From: Meghimatium bilineatum
Lineage: Eukaryota > Mollusca > Gastropoda > Stylommatophora > Philomycidae
Reading direction: 5' to 3'
NCBI GenBank assembly: GCA_034231615.1
Contig: CM067306.1
Location: 44,150,094 to 44,214,093, forward strand
DNA length: 64,000 nucleotides
Each line of letters begins with the position of its first letter. The first letter of the stretch is position 1. This document shows, piece by piece, positions 20,216-30,494 of the stretch. The notes beneath the pieces are model-generated. The model was not told the origin of the DNA, ran no database searches, and was given only the letters and a program-made list of their open reading frames with translations. The position numbers and the translations under genes were made by a program.

Positions 20216-20700
20216 TTAATATGTAGATAACTGGAAATGAAAAAGCTGATCTCCTGGCAAGGAAAGGGGGATCACTGGAACAAATAGAAAATGATAATAC
20301 ATACTATGAAAGTAAGACCATGTTAAAAGCAGAATATAAGAAAAAGTGGAAGCAAATGCACCCAACTGCAGAACCAAATTACCCCTACCACCAAATGGCA
20401 CGCAAGGAACAAACCATCATTTTCAGACTACGAACTGGTCACAACAGACTGAGAAGTCACATGTTCCAAAAGCTGAAGATTGGTGAGACAGACCTGTGCA
20501 ACTGTGGACTGAGCCCAGAGACTGCAGAACACATTCTTCATGCCTGTCAACTCTACCAAGAAGAAAGGGAGAAAATATAGCCTACTGAGACGGCACTGCT
20601 TCCAGACTTGAGGGGTTACATGGATGACCTGAAGCGAATCACACAATTCATTGAAGCTATTGGTGCTATAACCTGATATCTGACTGAAGAACGATGAAGA
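20216..20700 (+). mobile_element. LINE-D 3' end: RNase H end and zinc knuckle
   Basis: The plus strand encodes GNEKADLLARKGGS, then TIIFRLRTGHNRLRSHMFQK, CNCGLSPETAEHILHAC and ALLPDLRGYMDDLKRITQFI. It ends with an AAGAAG tail near 20695-20708. The CxC...H...C knuckle is intact over 20496-20547. The copy is 5'-truncated in RNase H. Positions 20701-20985 hold nothing I can name. Confidence 0.78.
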
Positions 20701-20989
20701 AGAAAAAGATATGTAGATAATATAGGAGATGGGGAGAACTTCATGGAAAGAGACAAAAAATTAACAAAGAGGTTCTGACAACACTATGTAGACCTAAAAT
20801 AATTGAAAGAAAAAATATTGTGAACATTTAAAAGACCTTGACACCTTGACACAAGCCTTGTTGAAGACCTTACTTAAGGGTAGAGTTAATGTAATGCGAG
20901 CAAGGCGTACACGGAGATACAAGCAGGCAGGAAACATCACGAGATGAATAGGACTAGGTATGTTACAGCAGAAGGCTCCATAAAAGCAA

Positions 20990-21045
20990 GACATTATGAT
21001 CAACAGATGCATCTTGTCTTCCAGAACACAAATATGTGTACACTT
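20990..21045 (-). repeat. Repeat X subrepeat, solitary
   Basis: The minus strand reads TGTGTTCTGGAAGACAAGATGCATCTGTTGATC. This is the core of the 177-bp subrepeat of family X (42341-42780). Confidence 0.55.
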
Positions 21046-21064
21046 TACACTACAGGGATAATAT

Positions 21065-21310
21065 TGTTACAAAATTTGATTCTTGATTAGAAACTGGCCT
21101 CACAGCATGTGGGACATTCCCATAAGTGCTCCGCCCTCTGTTCCAGCAGCTGTCCGACTCGATGGTGATTCGAGTCTAATGCCGCCGAAACAGACGTCGA
21201 CATCAGGGCACAACTCTCGCCCTTGCGACAGGTTTTTTTGTTGTTCTGCCCACCCACGTCATGCCTGCAACTAGTTCAAGCACAACGTCGGCCTGTTGGA
21301 ACATGGTAAC
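21065..21310 (-). mobile_element. I-N LINE C-terminal end
   Basis: The sequence parallels 32188-32352 at about 90 percent by eye. On the minus strand it encodes the extreme C-terminus of I-N (LEQR.EHLWECPTCCEA type) and ends in TCTAATCAAGAATC. Positions 21311-21600 are AT-rich with no recognised feature. Confidence 0.6.
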
Positions 21311-21599
21311 ATGTTATTGAAGGTTACGACTACGGGATAGTATATATGACGTGCCAATACAATATTTGATAATGCAATAATTGTATAATAACAAAGATAT
21401 TTCAGTAGGCTCTAATTACTAGGCTCTACTTGTTGACTTCTCTCTTTCAATGTTTAGGCCTAGGTTATATTTTCTATTAGGCCTATGTTCCATGAGTAAA
21501 TCAACTGACTAATGTAATAATTATAAATTATTTGGATAGGCCGCAGGCCTACAGTATAGGTACTTGGACATCTGGGATTAGCTTGCTAGGAAAATTTTC

Positions 21600-22565
21600 C
21601 TTAGGCTATAAATTTCTTGTGACAGGGTTTCATTTAGCGATGCCATCACATGTCATATTTGAAATTAGATTTATTAAGTTCTGTAACCATTTTTCTATTT
21701 ATATATGTAACTTTAAAGTGAGTAAAACGATGCCCAAACCAGCAGTTAATTTTTAAAACATCAACATTTGTTTTAATTATGCAAAAATAGCCAATACTTT
21801 TAATATTAATTAGTTGTACATGCATATGATCAAGCAATGTGATCAAGAGATGCGTCTTGTCTTTACGAATACAAAAATATAGGCTATAGTTTCTGTGGCA
21901 TTTTATTATGTTTAATAGATATATAATTTATTTTCATTATAATTATGTTAGCCGCCATTTTGAATATAAATTAGGCCTAATATATATCAGAATATATAGT
22001 AGAATATAAATTCTGTCTCCACCTGAAAATTCTAGAAATGTGATCAACATAAGCGTCTTATCTCCGCAAACACAAAAATGTATAGTTTGTGTATTGAATT
22101 GTAATTTTGAAAATAACAAAGATAATTCAAAAATTATCAGCTCAGCTACACTTTGTGGTCACAAGTTTTATATATATTTTCAGTACAAATTTGATTTCGT
22201 CCACCTTTGTGCTATAAATCATATCGATTCACACTTTTTTACATTCACAATTTTTAAAATCTAAACACTGATTCTAACCCTTCTCCCCTTCCTAAAAATA
22301 TATAAACTAATTCTAATCCTTTTAACGCCCATTTTCAAAAATCTATAATTTTATGCAACTTATCTAACACTGCAAATGTCACAACAGTGGATGAAACTAA
22401 ATTTGCACCATATTTTCCTATATGTGTCATGTAAATTATTATTTTGATGTCAAATTCTTTCGGGGGGGGGGGGATAACTTTTTTTCAGGATTGATGTAAG
22501 TACAGACTTGGTTGAAATATCATTGGAATGTTTAAGGGTTATCTAACTATAATTAAGTATATATA
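21600..22565 (-). repeat. Repeat family X, minus-strand copy
   Basis: Read on the minus strand from 22565, the copy starts with the family head: GTTAGATAACCCTTAAACATTCCAATG, CAACCAAGTCTGTAC, CTGAAAAAAAGTTAT. It then runs through diverged subrepeats (ACTATACATTTTTGTGTTTGCGGAGATAAGACGC at 22090-22045, another at 21870). It is more diverged than the plus-strand copies at 42-53 kb. A G-run interrupts the head at 22461-22471. Confidence 0.7.
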
Positions 22566-23459
22566 TTATTATTTGTAATTATGTAGTTAGCATTTTTATT
22601 TTGAAAATTTTGTCCAAGTATCTACTACATATCAAGTACGCAACTTTTTTCTGAATTAACAATCACAATCAATGCATTTTTTTGTGTGCATTTTCTCATG
22701 TACAAAGACAATTTACGTTGAAATGTGTTACGTCAATGTAAAACTAAAATACAGTAAAGTAAAATCATCTTGAAAATTTTGCCCAAAACAAAACACCTAG
22801 GGAGCTAGGCCCACCTAGTAAAATTACACATCATTTTGTTAGTGTTATGATTCAAATGATAGCTATACTATCTCTTTTGAGTCTTTGAAAATGTATTAGT
22901 TTTAGAGTTATGTTAAGCTTTTTACTAGACTAGTAAGCTAACTAAGATACTTAACTATTATTTCTAAATATTTTATTTTGCCTACCGGGTAGGCTACCCT
23001 ACGCTAGTCAAACCAGCAATAATTATAATGAATGCAACACACGGTAAGTAAGGCATGTATGTTGCATAATGAAATGTGGCATATGGAGAACAACTCATAA
23101 CTTATCTAAATAAACTTACTTATGTCAAGCAACCAAACAGTAGCATCTTACTAGTATATAAATAGAGTATCATACTCAGTATGGGCAATAATAAGGTTAA
23201 TAATTAAAAGAAAATATACCGGAAGTGCCGACATACTAGGCTATTCCTACAGCTCTTTGCCCTTCGGTCAATTGCACCATAATTATGTATCCTGAAAATT
23301 GTATGATTATAGATGAAGTTTGCTAAGGAAATGTAGGCCTCCTTGTTATTTTTTCTTGCCCGCGTCCATAGCTCTAATAATAATACTTGCGTTTAACACT
23401 AGTTTAATGAGTTTTACGATGAACGCACATACTATCGGTCCAGGACCGTAGATAAAATC
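22566..23459. other. AT-rich DNA without recognisable gene
   Basis: No coding potential or known element was found. A short palindrome GCCTACCGGGTAGGC lies at 22980-22994. Confidence 0.5.
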
Positions 23460-23535
23460 ACCAGAGCAGATTTTACCATCATCAGGTGCCATGCCGGCGT
23501 AGGCGGTCATAGCTCTCCACATCTCTCTGTCCACA
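23460..23535 (-). mobile_element. RTE-A 3' tip
   Basis: The minus strand reads TVDREMWRAMTAYAGMAPDDG. This is the last coding block of RTE-A (DREPWRDMIAYAxxHGT) with a frame change at the end and a GATGATG remnant of the tail. Positions 23536-23839 hold nothing I recognise. Confidence 0.6.
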
Positions 23536-23839
23536 GTATTATGTATCTACCTAGGCTTAAAAAGTCTGTTTGCGGCGAAATACTCGGAAGAAGTTGGCAG
23601 GTAACTCAACGGGTACATAGGCGCTAACAGCAGAGCTGTGTGAACAGCATAAGGCACAGTTAGACACAGTACGCTCTGGCCATCCACTGCACCTGATTTT
23701 CTCCCAGTTGTCTCGACTTTGTCTTGCCACTGGACCAAGATAAAACTCAGGAGAGAGAGTGTGGTTGACGATTAGCGCAGCTCTTCCACACTATAAACCA
23801 ACTTCAGCGCGTCATTTCTCAACCCATTTATTTTAGATA

Positions 23840-23985
23840 CTGCAAGACAGAAGCGGACACGTAGAAAAGGAAAAAAAACATCTCAACCTCACACAGATAC
23901 CTTCTATTGTTGTAAATTCTGTAAAAGAACATTTTGTGCGCGCATTGGACTTGCTAGTCATTTAAAAACGCACTATTAACTTTAT
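23840..23985 (+). mobile_element. LINE C-terminal C2H2 finger fragment
   Basis: The plus strand encodes KRTRRKGKKTSQPHTDTFYC, then CKFCKRTFCARIGLASHLKTH and a stop. This is the single C2H2 finger that ends LINE-C-type polyproteins (compare CPNCPRTFTVRIGLTSHLRNH at 41332-41394). Only the terminus is present. Confidence 0.7.
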
Positions 23986-23989
23986 TATT

Positions 23990-24545
23990 TATTGTTATTA
24001 TTATTATGGTTGAGTTTTTGGTCATCGTCGATCACGACGGACGAACATCATCATGTATCAAGGTCGTTGTTGTTTCCTTGCCATGCCAGGTTGTCAAACT
24101 GTCTAATATTTCTCACGTTGTCGCCGTATGTCTCTGTTGCCTTCAATTTTGCATGTTGTGACTATGTTCTCCAAACCTCCCTGTCTCATGAAGCGGCCAT
24201 AAAAAGAAGATTGCCTTTTTCTTATATTGTTGATTAAGGCCCGTTTTGCATTTGACTCTTTCAACGCCTTTACATTAGTTTATCTGGCAGTTATGGAATT
24301 CTCAGCATTCTTCTGTAGAACCACATCTCTATAGCCTCTAATTTCCCACTTTCTAGTTTGTTTATTGTCCAAGACTCGCACCCATATGCACTGCAGAAAC
24401 TCTCTCACTTCTAATGACAAGGTAAAATTACACAATATATTTTTCATTTTTCTGAATGTTGTTTTTTCCTGTCCTATTCTGCTTCTTATTTCTGTTGAAC
24501 TTCTTCGATCAAGGTTTTACCTTAGGCCTATTTTTTTTTTAATCG
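23990..24545 (-). mobile_element. RTE-A LINE, thumb to C-terminus
   Basis: Minus-strand reading from 24545: IEEVQQK, RSRIGQEKTTFRKMKNILC, YGCESWTINKLESGKLEAIEM, WFYRRMLRIP, then NNIRKRQSSFYGRFMRQGGL, ENIVTTCKIEGNRD and a damaged terminus. It is colinear with 56740-57310 but truncated at both ends. Confidence 0.75.
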
Positions 24546-24959
24546 AATGACCGAAGCTCAAAATGTCGAAAGTTCGTTATCGTGTGTAAATTTCACTATT
24601 TGACGGGAAATTTAAAGACCTTTTTGTGAGAAATCGCTAAGATGTTTTTTTACCGACCATTTGGTTATGTTCCTGGTACTTTTTTGTTTGTTTGTTTTTC
24701 GTTCGCGCCATTGTAACCATCACGGATATCCGTGCGATTTCCGCCGGGAGCGTGGTTACGTTGTGCCACCGTTATGCGCCTTGTAGGCCTAGCACATCCG
24801 ATTTCGGCATGTCTTGACAATTCGGGTGGGCTACCCTTAGCCTGTGACAGCCTCTATATCTGTCTCCGGGCACGCGTAGTGGCGACTCTTCGCCCAGACG
24901 ATTTTTTTTTTTTGCTGTCGTCTGACTCGAACGAGTTGTTCCACTGTCTATGAACTTGC
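24546..24959. other. GC-rich block, unassigned
   Basis: From about 24700 the base composition shifts to GC-rich and CpG-rich, unlike its surroundings, and leads into the 106-bp tandem array. It could be a promoter or the 5' region of an element. I see no coding motif. Confidence 0.4.
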
Positions 24960-25510
24960 CTCGTGTAATTGGACGTGCTGTGCCTGTGCCCATTGGGTAC
25001 TGAACCGTTTCTCATCCGTGAGCCTGGTTGCTTAAGGGGAAGAACTCTACAGAGGAGTTGGACCCTGGCTATTTCGCCCTCTTAGCCGAGGTGTCATTCA
25101 CCGACATCGTGTACCCCTTGTCCAAGTTCGAGTCTCACACCACGCGTTTGAGAGCAAGGCGTACTCGAGCTGAGCGTCCTTGTCCCAATAGCGCCTGGGA
25201 CCATCAGGTACTGAACCCTTTCTCTCTTCAAGTGTATTTCCGGTGTAGGAAAACCTGACAGTAGAGTTGGGCCAGGGCTAAATCGTTGTCCCTTCTGTGC
25301 CTGAGCGCATCGAGTACGGAACCCTTTCTCTCTGCAAGTGTACTTCCGGTATAGGAAACCTTGACAGTAGAGTTGGGCCAGGACTACCATCGTTGCCCAT
25401 TTCTTGCCTAAGCCCATCGGGTACAGAACCCTTTCTCTTCGCGAGCATATTTCCGGTTTAGGAAGGCTCGACATTAGAGTTGGATTATGTCTTCTTGCTT
25501 TACCAAACGC
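24960..25510 (+). repeat. Tandem array, about 106-bp unit, about 5 copies
   Basis: The phrase GGTACNGAACCCTTTCTCTC recurs at about 24994, 25207, 25314 and 25420, with a diverged copy near 25100, so the spacing is 106-107 bases. Each unit also contains TTCCGGTATAGGAAACCTTG and AGAGTTGGGCCAGG. The array is CpG-rich and sits in AT-rich DNA. Confidence 0.75.
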
Positions 25511-26487
25511 CAATGAATGGGTCTGGGTCTCTGTCTGTAAGGAACGCAGGTAACTAGAAGCTCGTCTCGAGGTGACGGAGCTTGTAGTTCCCCTTTCCTA
25601 GGAACTTTTCATTTTCTATTTGCAGTTCGCGCTGCCCTCTAGCGCTGGTCTGCCCTTTCATTGTTTCATTGTACTCGGTATGAAATATATTTGTCTCTCG
25701 CCATGCATCTACCTTTACGTGCATTTTACATTGGCCGCCCCTCCAATGTTCGGACAAGACTGACTAGCTTCACTGTATGTCGACAGTGTCGCTATATGTG
25801 GTGCCTCTGGTGGTGTTGGAGATATTGTCTGTCTCTTGTGCAGTCAAATCTCTTTCCATCTGCTACCTCCACATTCTCGGACACGATCCCCAAATGATTT
25901 GGCCAGAATCAGCTCGAGCTGTTGTATTTCTGTTTCCAGGGTGCACCGCGTGGAGGTACATTTGGGATCTTGGTTATCTGCTAACCCTGGGTTCGCCTAG
26001 AGCAATGCGTTCCCTTTGCACCCTGTTCCTAGTACTAAAGGTCGTGTTCATATTTGCTTGGGTGGGAGGGGTCTGCAGATCCCCCCATCCCTTATCTACG
26101 GGCTTGCACCAGTCGAAAACATGTGTAGGCCTATCGTTAAACATGTGTGTCGGTAATTGGTACGAACAAAAAAAATTCAATTTACATTATACATGGCACT
26201 TTCAACTTTGAGGTCGTTTTCAAGAAAATACAGCACAAACAGTAAAAACAATTGCACTATCACAAATGCATTAAACGGCAAACATTGAACAACAGCTACA
26301 TTCAAGGTAGCATCGTACGTGTGCACAAGTATTGTCATAAAGAAGCACATAAAACAATATCAGTGGAATGAGAAGATAATAAAATAACTATTCAATTAAA
26401 ACAACATGAACAACAATACAGCGAAGACTTCGCCATCCATCGGAGTAGCTCGAGAAATTGTAATCCATCTCAATGCCAGTAGTAAAG
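25511..26487. other. No recognisable gene
   Basis: Moderately GC-rich to 26150, then AT-rich. Short open stretches exist on both strands but match no family I know. It may be the continuation of the element that carries the 106-bp array. Confidence 0.4.
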
Positions 26488-26768
26488 CAACAGTAAACAC
26501 CACAAAAATAAACAAAATAGATCACTTAGATTTCATAAAGCCACGTCTCCATGACGCAGGAATGGAAATGCATCTAGTAAAAGAGAAAATGCGTGCTTTC
26601 ATTATAAACAAACTAGAATGTGGGAAATTAGAGGCAATATAGCTGTGGTTGGGGTGTTTATAATGAATGCAAGAATAATATAAGAAAAAGACCCCTTTTG
26701 TCACTTTATCAGACAGGCAGGTTTTAAGAACATAGCCACAACAGGCAAGACTGAAGGGAACAGAGACA
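26488..26768 (+). repeat. 281-bp inverted repeat, left arm
   Basis: This arm is the reverse complement of 27762-28042 with about four mismatches. It contains an RTE-A piece (INKLECGKLEAI, then QQARLKGTE) joined to unrelated upstream DNA. Confidence 0.88.
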
Positions 26769-26900
26769 GATGAGGACAACGTGAGAAAATATTAGTTTGA
26801 CAACCTAGCAAGGCATGGAAACAACAACGATCCTGATAACAATACTGTGGACAGAGAGCCATGGTCGCCTACGCCAACCAGAATGGCATATGATAATGAT
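26600..26900 (+). mobile_element. RTE-A LINE, deleted C-terminal copy
   Basis: The plus strand carries NKLECGKLEAI, a deletion, KKKTPFVTLSDRQVL, TTGKI-like QQARLKGTE, LARHGNNND, NTVDREPW and YANQNGI-type text. It ends with a TGAT-type tail near 26897-26905. Stops and deletions show it is dead. Its left part lies within the inverted-repeat arm. Confidence 0.6.
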
Positions 26901-26904
26901 TGAT

Positions 26905-27760
26905 GAGTAATGATGAGGTTGTGTGGTGGTGGGGTGAGTGGGTTTGGGGAAGGAAGGATACAAGAAGAATCATCATTGGAAAACGCATGGAATGAATGTG
27001 AAACCAAATGTAGACATAAACATATATATACAACCACACCTAAACATACATAGAAATGTATACACACACCAAGAGTTAAGAAATAAATATATAACAAAAT
27101 GGACACAGATGTGTGAAGGATACCCACACAAAATGCACAAGCGTGTAAATGTATCCACACATAGGAAAGGGCTCATACCAGAATAGGCATACATATTGAC
27201 ACAGAATGGAGATACGTGCATTAACATAAACAAGCGCTCACATAAATACATATATATATATACATAAATATGAACATGCATCCACATAAACACTTTCTCA
27301 CATAAATAAAAACAACAACATGAACATTCGCACACATAGAAACATATACATAATTGATGTAAATATAAACGTTCGTTCACATAAAGATAATGCTATAACA
27401 ACTGCATATGTATACATACAAATGTGTGGCCCAAAGTAATTGTGTGGATACATAGAACAATGTAAAACAAAATGCATATACAAATAACTATACATGTGTG
27501 GGCACCCATCGAAGAGACAACTGCAATAACACCGAGGAAATCAAAGTCTAAATATGTAAATCATTGAACAATAACAATATGGCATTCTAATGTACAATTG
27601 ATGGACTAGAGCACAAAATAATCACATGCCGACATACACAAACGAAAGAAGACATAAAGGAAATATATAGAAGTACGGCACATACAAAAATAATTACTCA
27701 CGAAAGTGTACAAAGACAAATAATTACAAGAATCAGTGCAATACGGGAGTAGAATACGTA
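26905..27760. repeat. Low-complexity ACATA-rich spacer of the inverted repeat
   Basis: From about 26990 to 27500 the plus strand is dominated by degenerate CACATAAA, ACATATATA and CACACA words with poor strand symmetry. The open frames across it are cysteine- and tyrosine-rich by composition only. I call it a degenerate microsatellite, not a gene. Confidence 0.6.
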
Positions 27761-27761
27761 T

Positions 27762-28042
27762 TGTCTCTGTTCCATTCAGTCTTGCCTGTTGTGGCTATGT
27801 TCTTGAAACCTGCCTGTCTGATAAAGTGACAAAAGGGGTCTTTTTCTTATATTATTCTTGCATGCATTATAAACACCCCAACCACAGCTATATTGACTCT
27901 AATTTCCCACATTCTAGTTTGTTTATAATGAAAGCACGCATTTTCTCTTTTACTAGATGCATTTCCATTCCTGCGTCATGGAGACGTGGCTTTATGAAAT
28001 CTAAGTGATCTATTTTGTTTATTTTTGTGGTGTTTACTGTTG
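27762..28042 (-). repeat. 281-bp inverted repeat, right arm
   Basis: This is the reverse complement of 26488-26768. It ends only 8 bases before a hammerhead-like block at 28050. Confidence 0.88.
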
Positions 28043-28049
28043 TTTGTCT

Positions 28050-28078
28050 CTTGAAAAAGGTTCCATTTGAGCCGATAC
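28050..28078 (+). ncRNA. Hammerhead-like block, degenerate
   Basis: CTTGAAAAAGGTT, a loop, then GAGCCGATACAT resembles the blocks at 4284 and 17846, with GATAC in place of GAAAC. It suggests that a Penelope-type end lies here, although no coding sequence of that family is recognisable upstream. Confidence 0.35.
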
Positions 28079-28079
28079 A

Positions 28080-30019
28080 TGGAGAATTGTCCTGTTTAGT
28101 ATTTTATTGTATATTTTTTATATATACTTTTTTATATATTTTTATTCATAGGCAAGGTAAGTGTTTTTGGTAACCTGTTTAATTCATTTTGCTTTACTAT
28201 TTGTTCATTCGGTTACTGCGGCACCCTCCACTTTGTCGGACACCCTCCGACCATTTGGTTATTTATATTTATCAATGACAGTAGTCATCTTCCTCTCGAA
28301 GCCACACTTTCAAAACACTTCTTCCAACAACTGAATGTTTATTTTTGAAAGAACTTGCGTCTCAGAACTTCAAAATTACACATTCTAAACGCTTTGTCCT
28401 TTGATTTTAGACACAACAAGCTCCATTTGGTTAAGAAATATGCGGGTGCAACTCCCCCTCCATCCCCAGCAAATCAGAACATGACTTTTAGTACTAGTAA
28501 CTTAACTAAAAGATGGGCCAAGAGGCAACCCCCAGCCTTAGCGATTTTCCCCAAAAGGTCATCAAACAAAATTTGCATAAAAAGGAAAGAACTGACACAC
28601 GACACATACACGAATGTCTTTTTTTTGGAGGGTAAACAACGTCCCCTCCCCTCCTTTTAAAGAAACGTATATATGGCCCTGCTTTTTTTTTTGGTCTTCA
28701 GAAGCTGCAACAACTTGAGCATCAAATATGTGTCATCGAAGCTGACATTTTCCTTAGCAAGCCATGTCATAATTTGAACTTCGGTGTTTGACGCAGTTGG
28801 TATTTTATCTTAATGTGATAAGATGCATTGTTCAATACTAGAAATTACGGTCTTCTTAAAATTGGAAGAGGATTGCTCTTCATCCTATGCCTGAAAATGT
28901 GTCCATTCATTTCGGTGTAGTAGTTCCTATCGTGTGTACATTTTACTTCGATAATAAGTCCAGCGTCATGGACAAGGCGGTTGTTAATACTTCCTACGAG
29001 CTTTATATAGTATAATGAGCTGCTTGGAAGTTTAACCGTCGTTTTTCGTTTACCGCCCACGGATTGACGTCTTTAGCATAGGTGTGGTGAACATCCAGGA
29101 TTCGTCCAAATATAGGCCTACAATATTGTAGCCTCTCCCCTCCCCCCTTCACGGATCTGTCTCGGGTATTTGCTTCGGGTGGCAATCAAGTGTGGGCTAT
29201 TCAGAAATAATATTTTTGCCACCTAATATTGAGGGCAGCGGATTTACAGTTTTTCACAGGGTACTTTCAGAAATTACAATACATCAGTCTGCAATATTAC
29301 GTTCAATTTCTGAGGAGTAACGAGCTGATTATTAGAAAATTTCAATAACTCTTTTTTATATCTATGTCAAAGCAGTCAACTTTCCTTTACCTTCATTGCT
29401 TGACATGTTTGCACTCTGAGTATTCGCCGCTGAAGGAATATAGATAGATAGATAACTGAATTGTATTTCTTCAAATGTTATTTTGAAAGTTTTAGCTTTC
29501 TCTAGACAAGAAAGCAATGGGGGTACTTACTCTTTTGTGCATAGTGAAATTATACACCATGAGTTCCAGAATCATTGCACATTTCTGCAGACAGCATTCT
29601 TCAAAGGACATAAATATTGAAGGAGGAAGTGTCAACGACACTAGGATCATTGAAAGAAAATTAATCTCAAGGGATATATTCCAGCGGAATTCCTAAAACA
29701 TGCATAAAAGAAATTTCTCACAATTGTCACATAAATATCTCAGACGGACGATCGACAATATTAACTAAAAAAAAACATGGTCTAGATGGCAGTATGCTGG
29801 TCCCACTATTTTAACGAAACTATGTGATTTTTAGTAAATGCGCAGCGAAATATAAGTGAAGGTAAGGGGAGAGAACTTGTACCGGAAATTAGTTATAGTA
29901 GGCGATGAACGTTTCAGGAAAATGGTCGTTGACGTGATTTTGACTACTGGCTGTGGAATGCGATTAAATGATTACGAGTAAGGCCGGAGTTGGGAAGTAG
30001 GTAGAGTTTGTTTCAGAGT
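28080..30019. other. No recognisable gene; one LINE-B-like tail
   Basis: Minus-strand open stretches at 29185-28845 (including DAGLIIEVKCTHDRNYYTEM) look protein-like but I cannot assign them. At 29405-29455 the sequence GCCGCTGAAGGAATATAGATAGATAGATA repeats the last 50 bases of LINE-B1 (10690-10735), so it is a very short 3'-end insertion. The rest is AT-rich and featureless. Confidence 0.45.
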
Positions 30020-30490
30020 GCGTATTTCATTCTTTTGGGAAGTTGGGGGGGGGGGGGGGGGAGTTGGATTGGAGGAGGGGATTAAGTTATTCATTCTTTT
30101 TGGAAGATGGGGAAGTTTGGAGGGGTGTGTAAACGTTTCATTCTCTTGGGAAGAAGGGGGCATTTATGGGTGGGGTGTGTAAGTGTCTCATTCTTTTGGG
30201 GAGAGGGGGAAGTTGGGGGTGTAGGTTTATCATTTTTATTGGGAATAGGAGGAAGTTTGGAGGGTGTAAGCGTTTCATTTTCTTGGGAAGGGGGAGATTT
30301 GTGGACGGGCCAAGTGTTTCATTCTTTTGGGAAATTTGGGGGGGGGGGGGGGGGGTTAAGCGTTTTATTATATTGGGTATTTCGGGGAGTTATAGGGGGG
30401 TGTAAGTGTCTCATTCTTTTGGGTAGAGTGGAAAGTTGGGGGGGGGGGCAGCGTAGATGTTTCATACTTTTGGGAAGACTGGAGGGAGTA
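30020..30490 (+). repeat. G-rich minisatellite, about 45-50-bp unit, about 10 copies
   Basis: The unit TTTCATTCTTTTGGGAAG, followed by a G-rich GGGGAAGTTGGGGG segment and GTGTAAGCG, recurs from 30025 to 30480 with variable G runs (up to 18 at 30043 and 30339). Long open frames across it are composition artefacts. The G strand could form quadruplexes. Confidence 0.85.
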
Positions 30491-30494
30491 AATG

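Noticed and set aside
24772-26211. Open frames across the GC-rich block and 106-bp array
   Set aside because: They run through tandem repeat units, differ between units, and show no recognisable domain.
26973-27495. Cysteine- and tyrosine-rich open frames on the minus strand
   Set aside because: They are translations of degenerate ACATA/CACATAAA low-complexity DNA with no start context or domain.
28845-29185. Minus-strand reading DAGLIIEVKCTHDRNYYTEM as a nuclease-like (GLIEVKCP-type) protein
   Set aside because: The resemblance is a handful of residues, the frame changes within it, and no second motif of such nucleases is visible.
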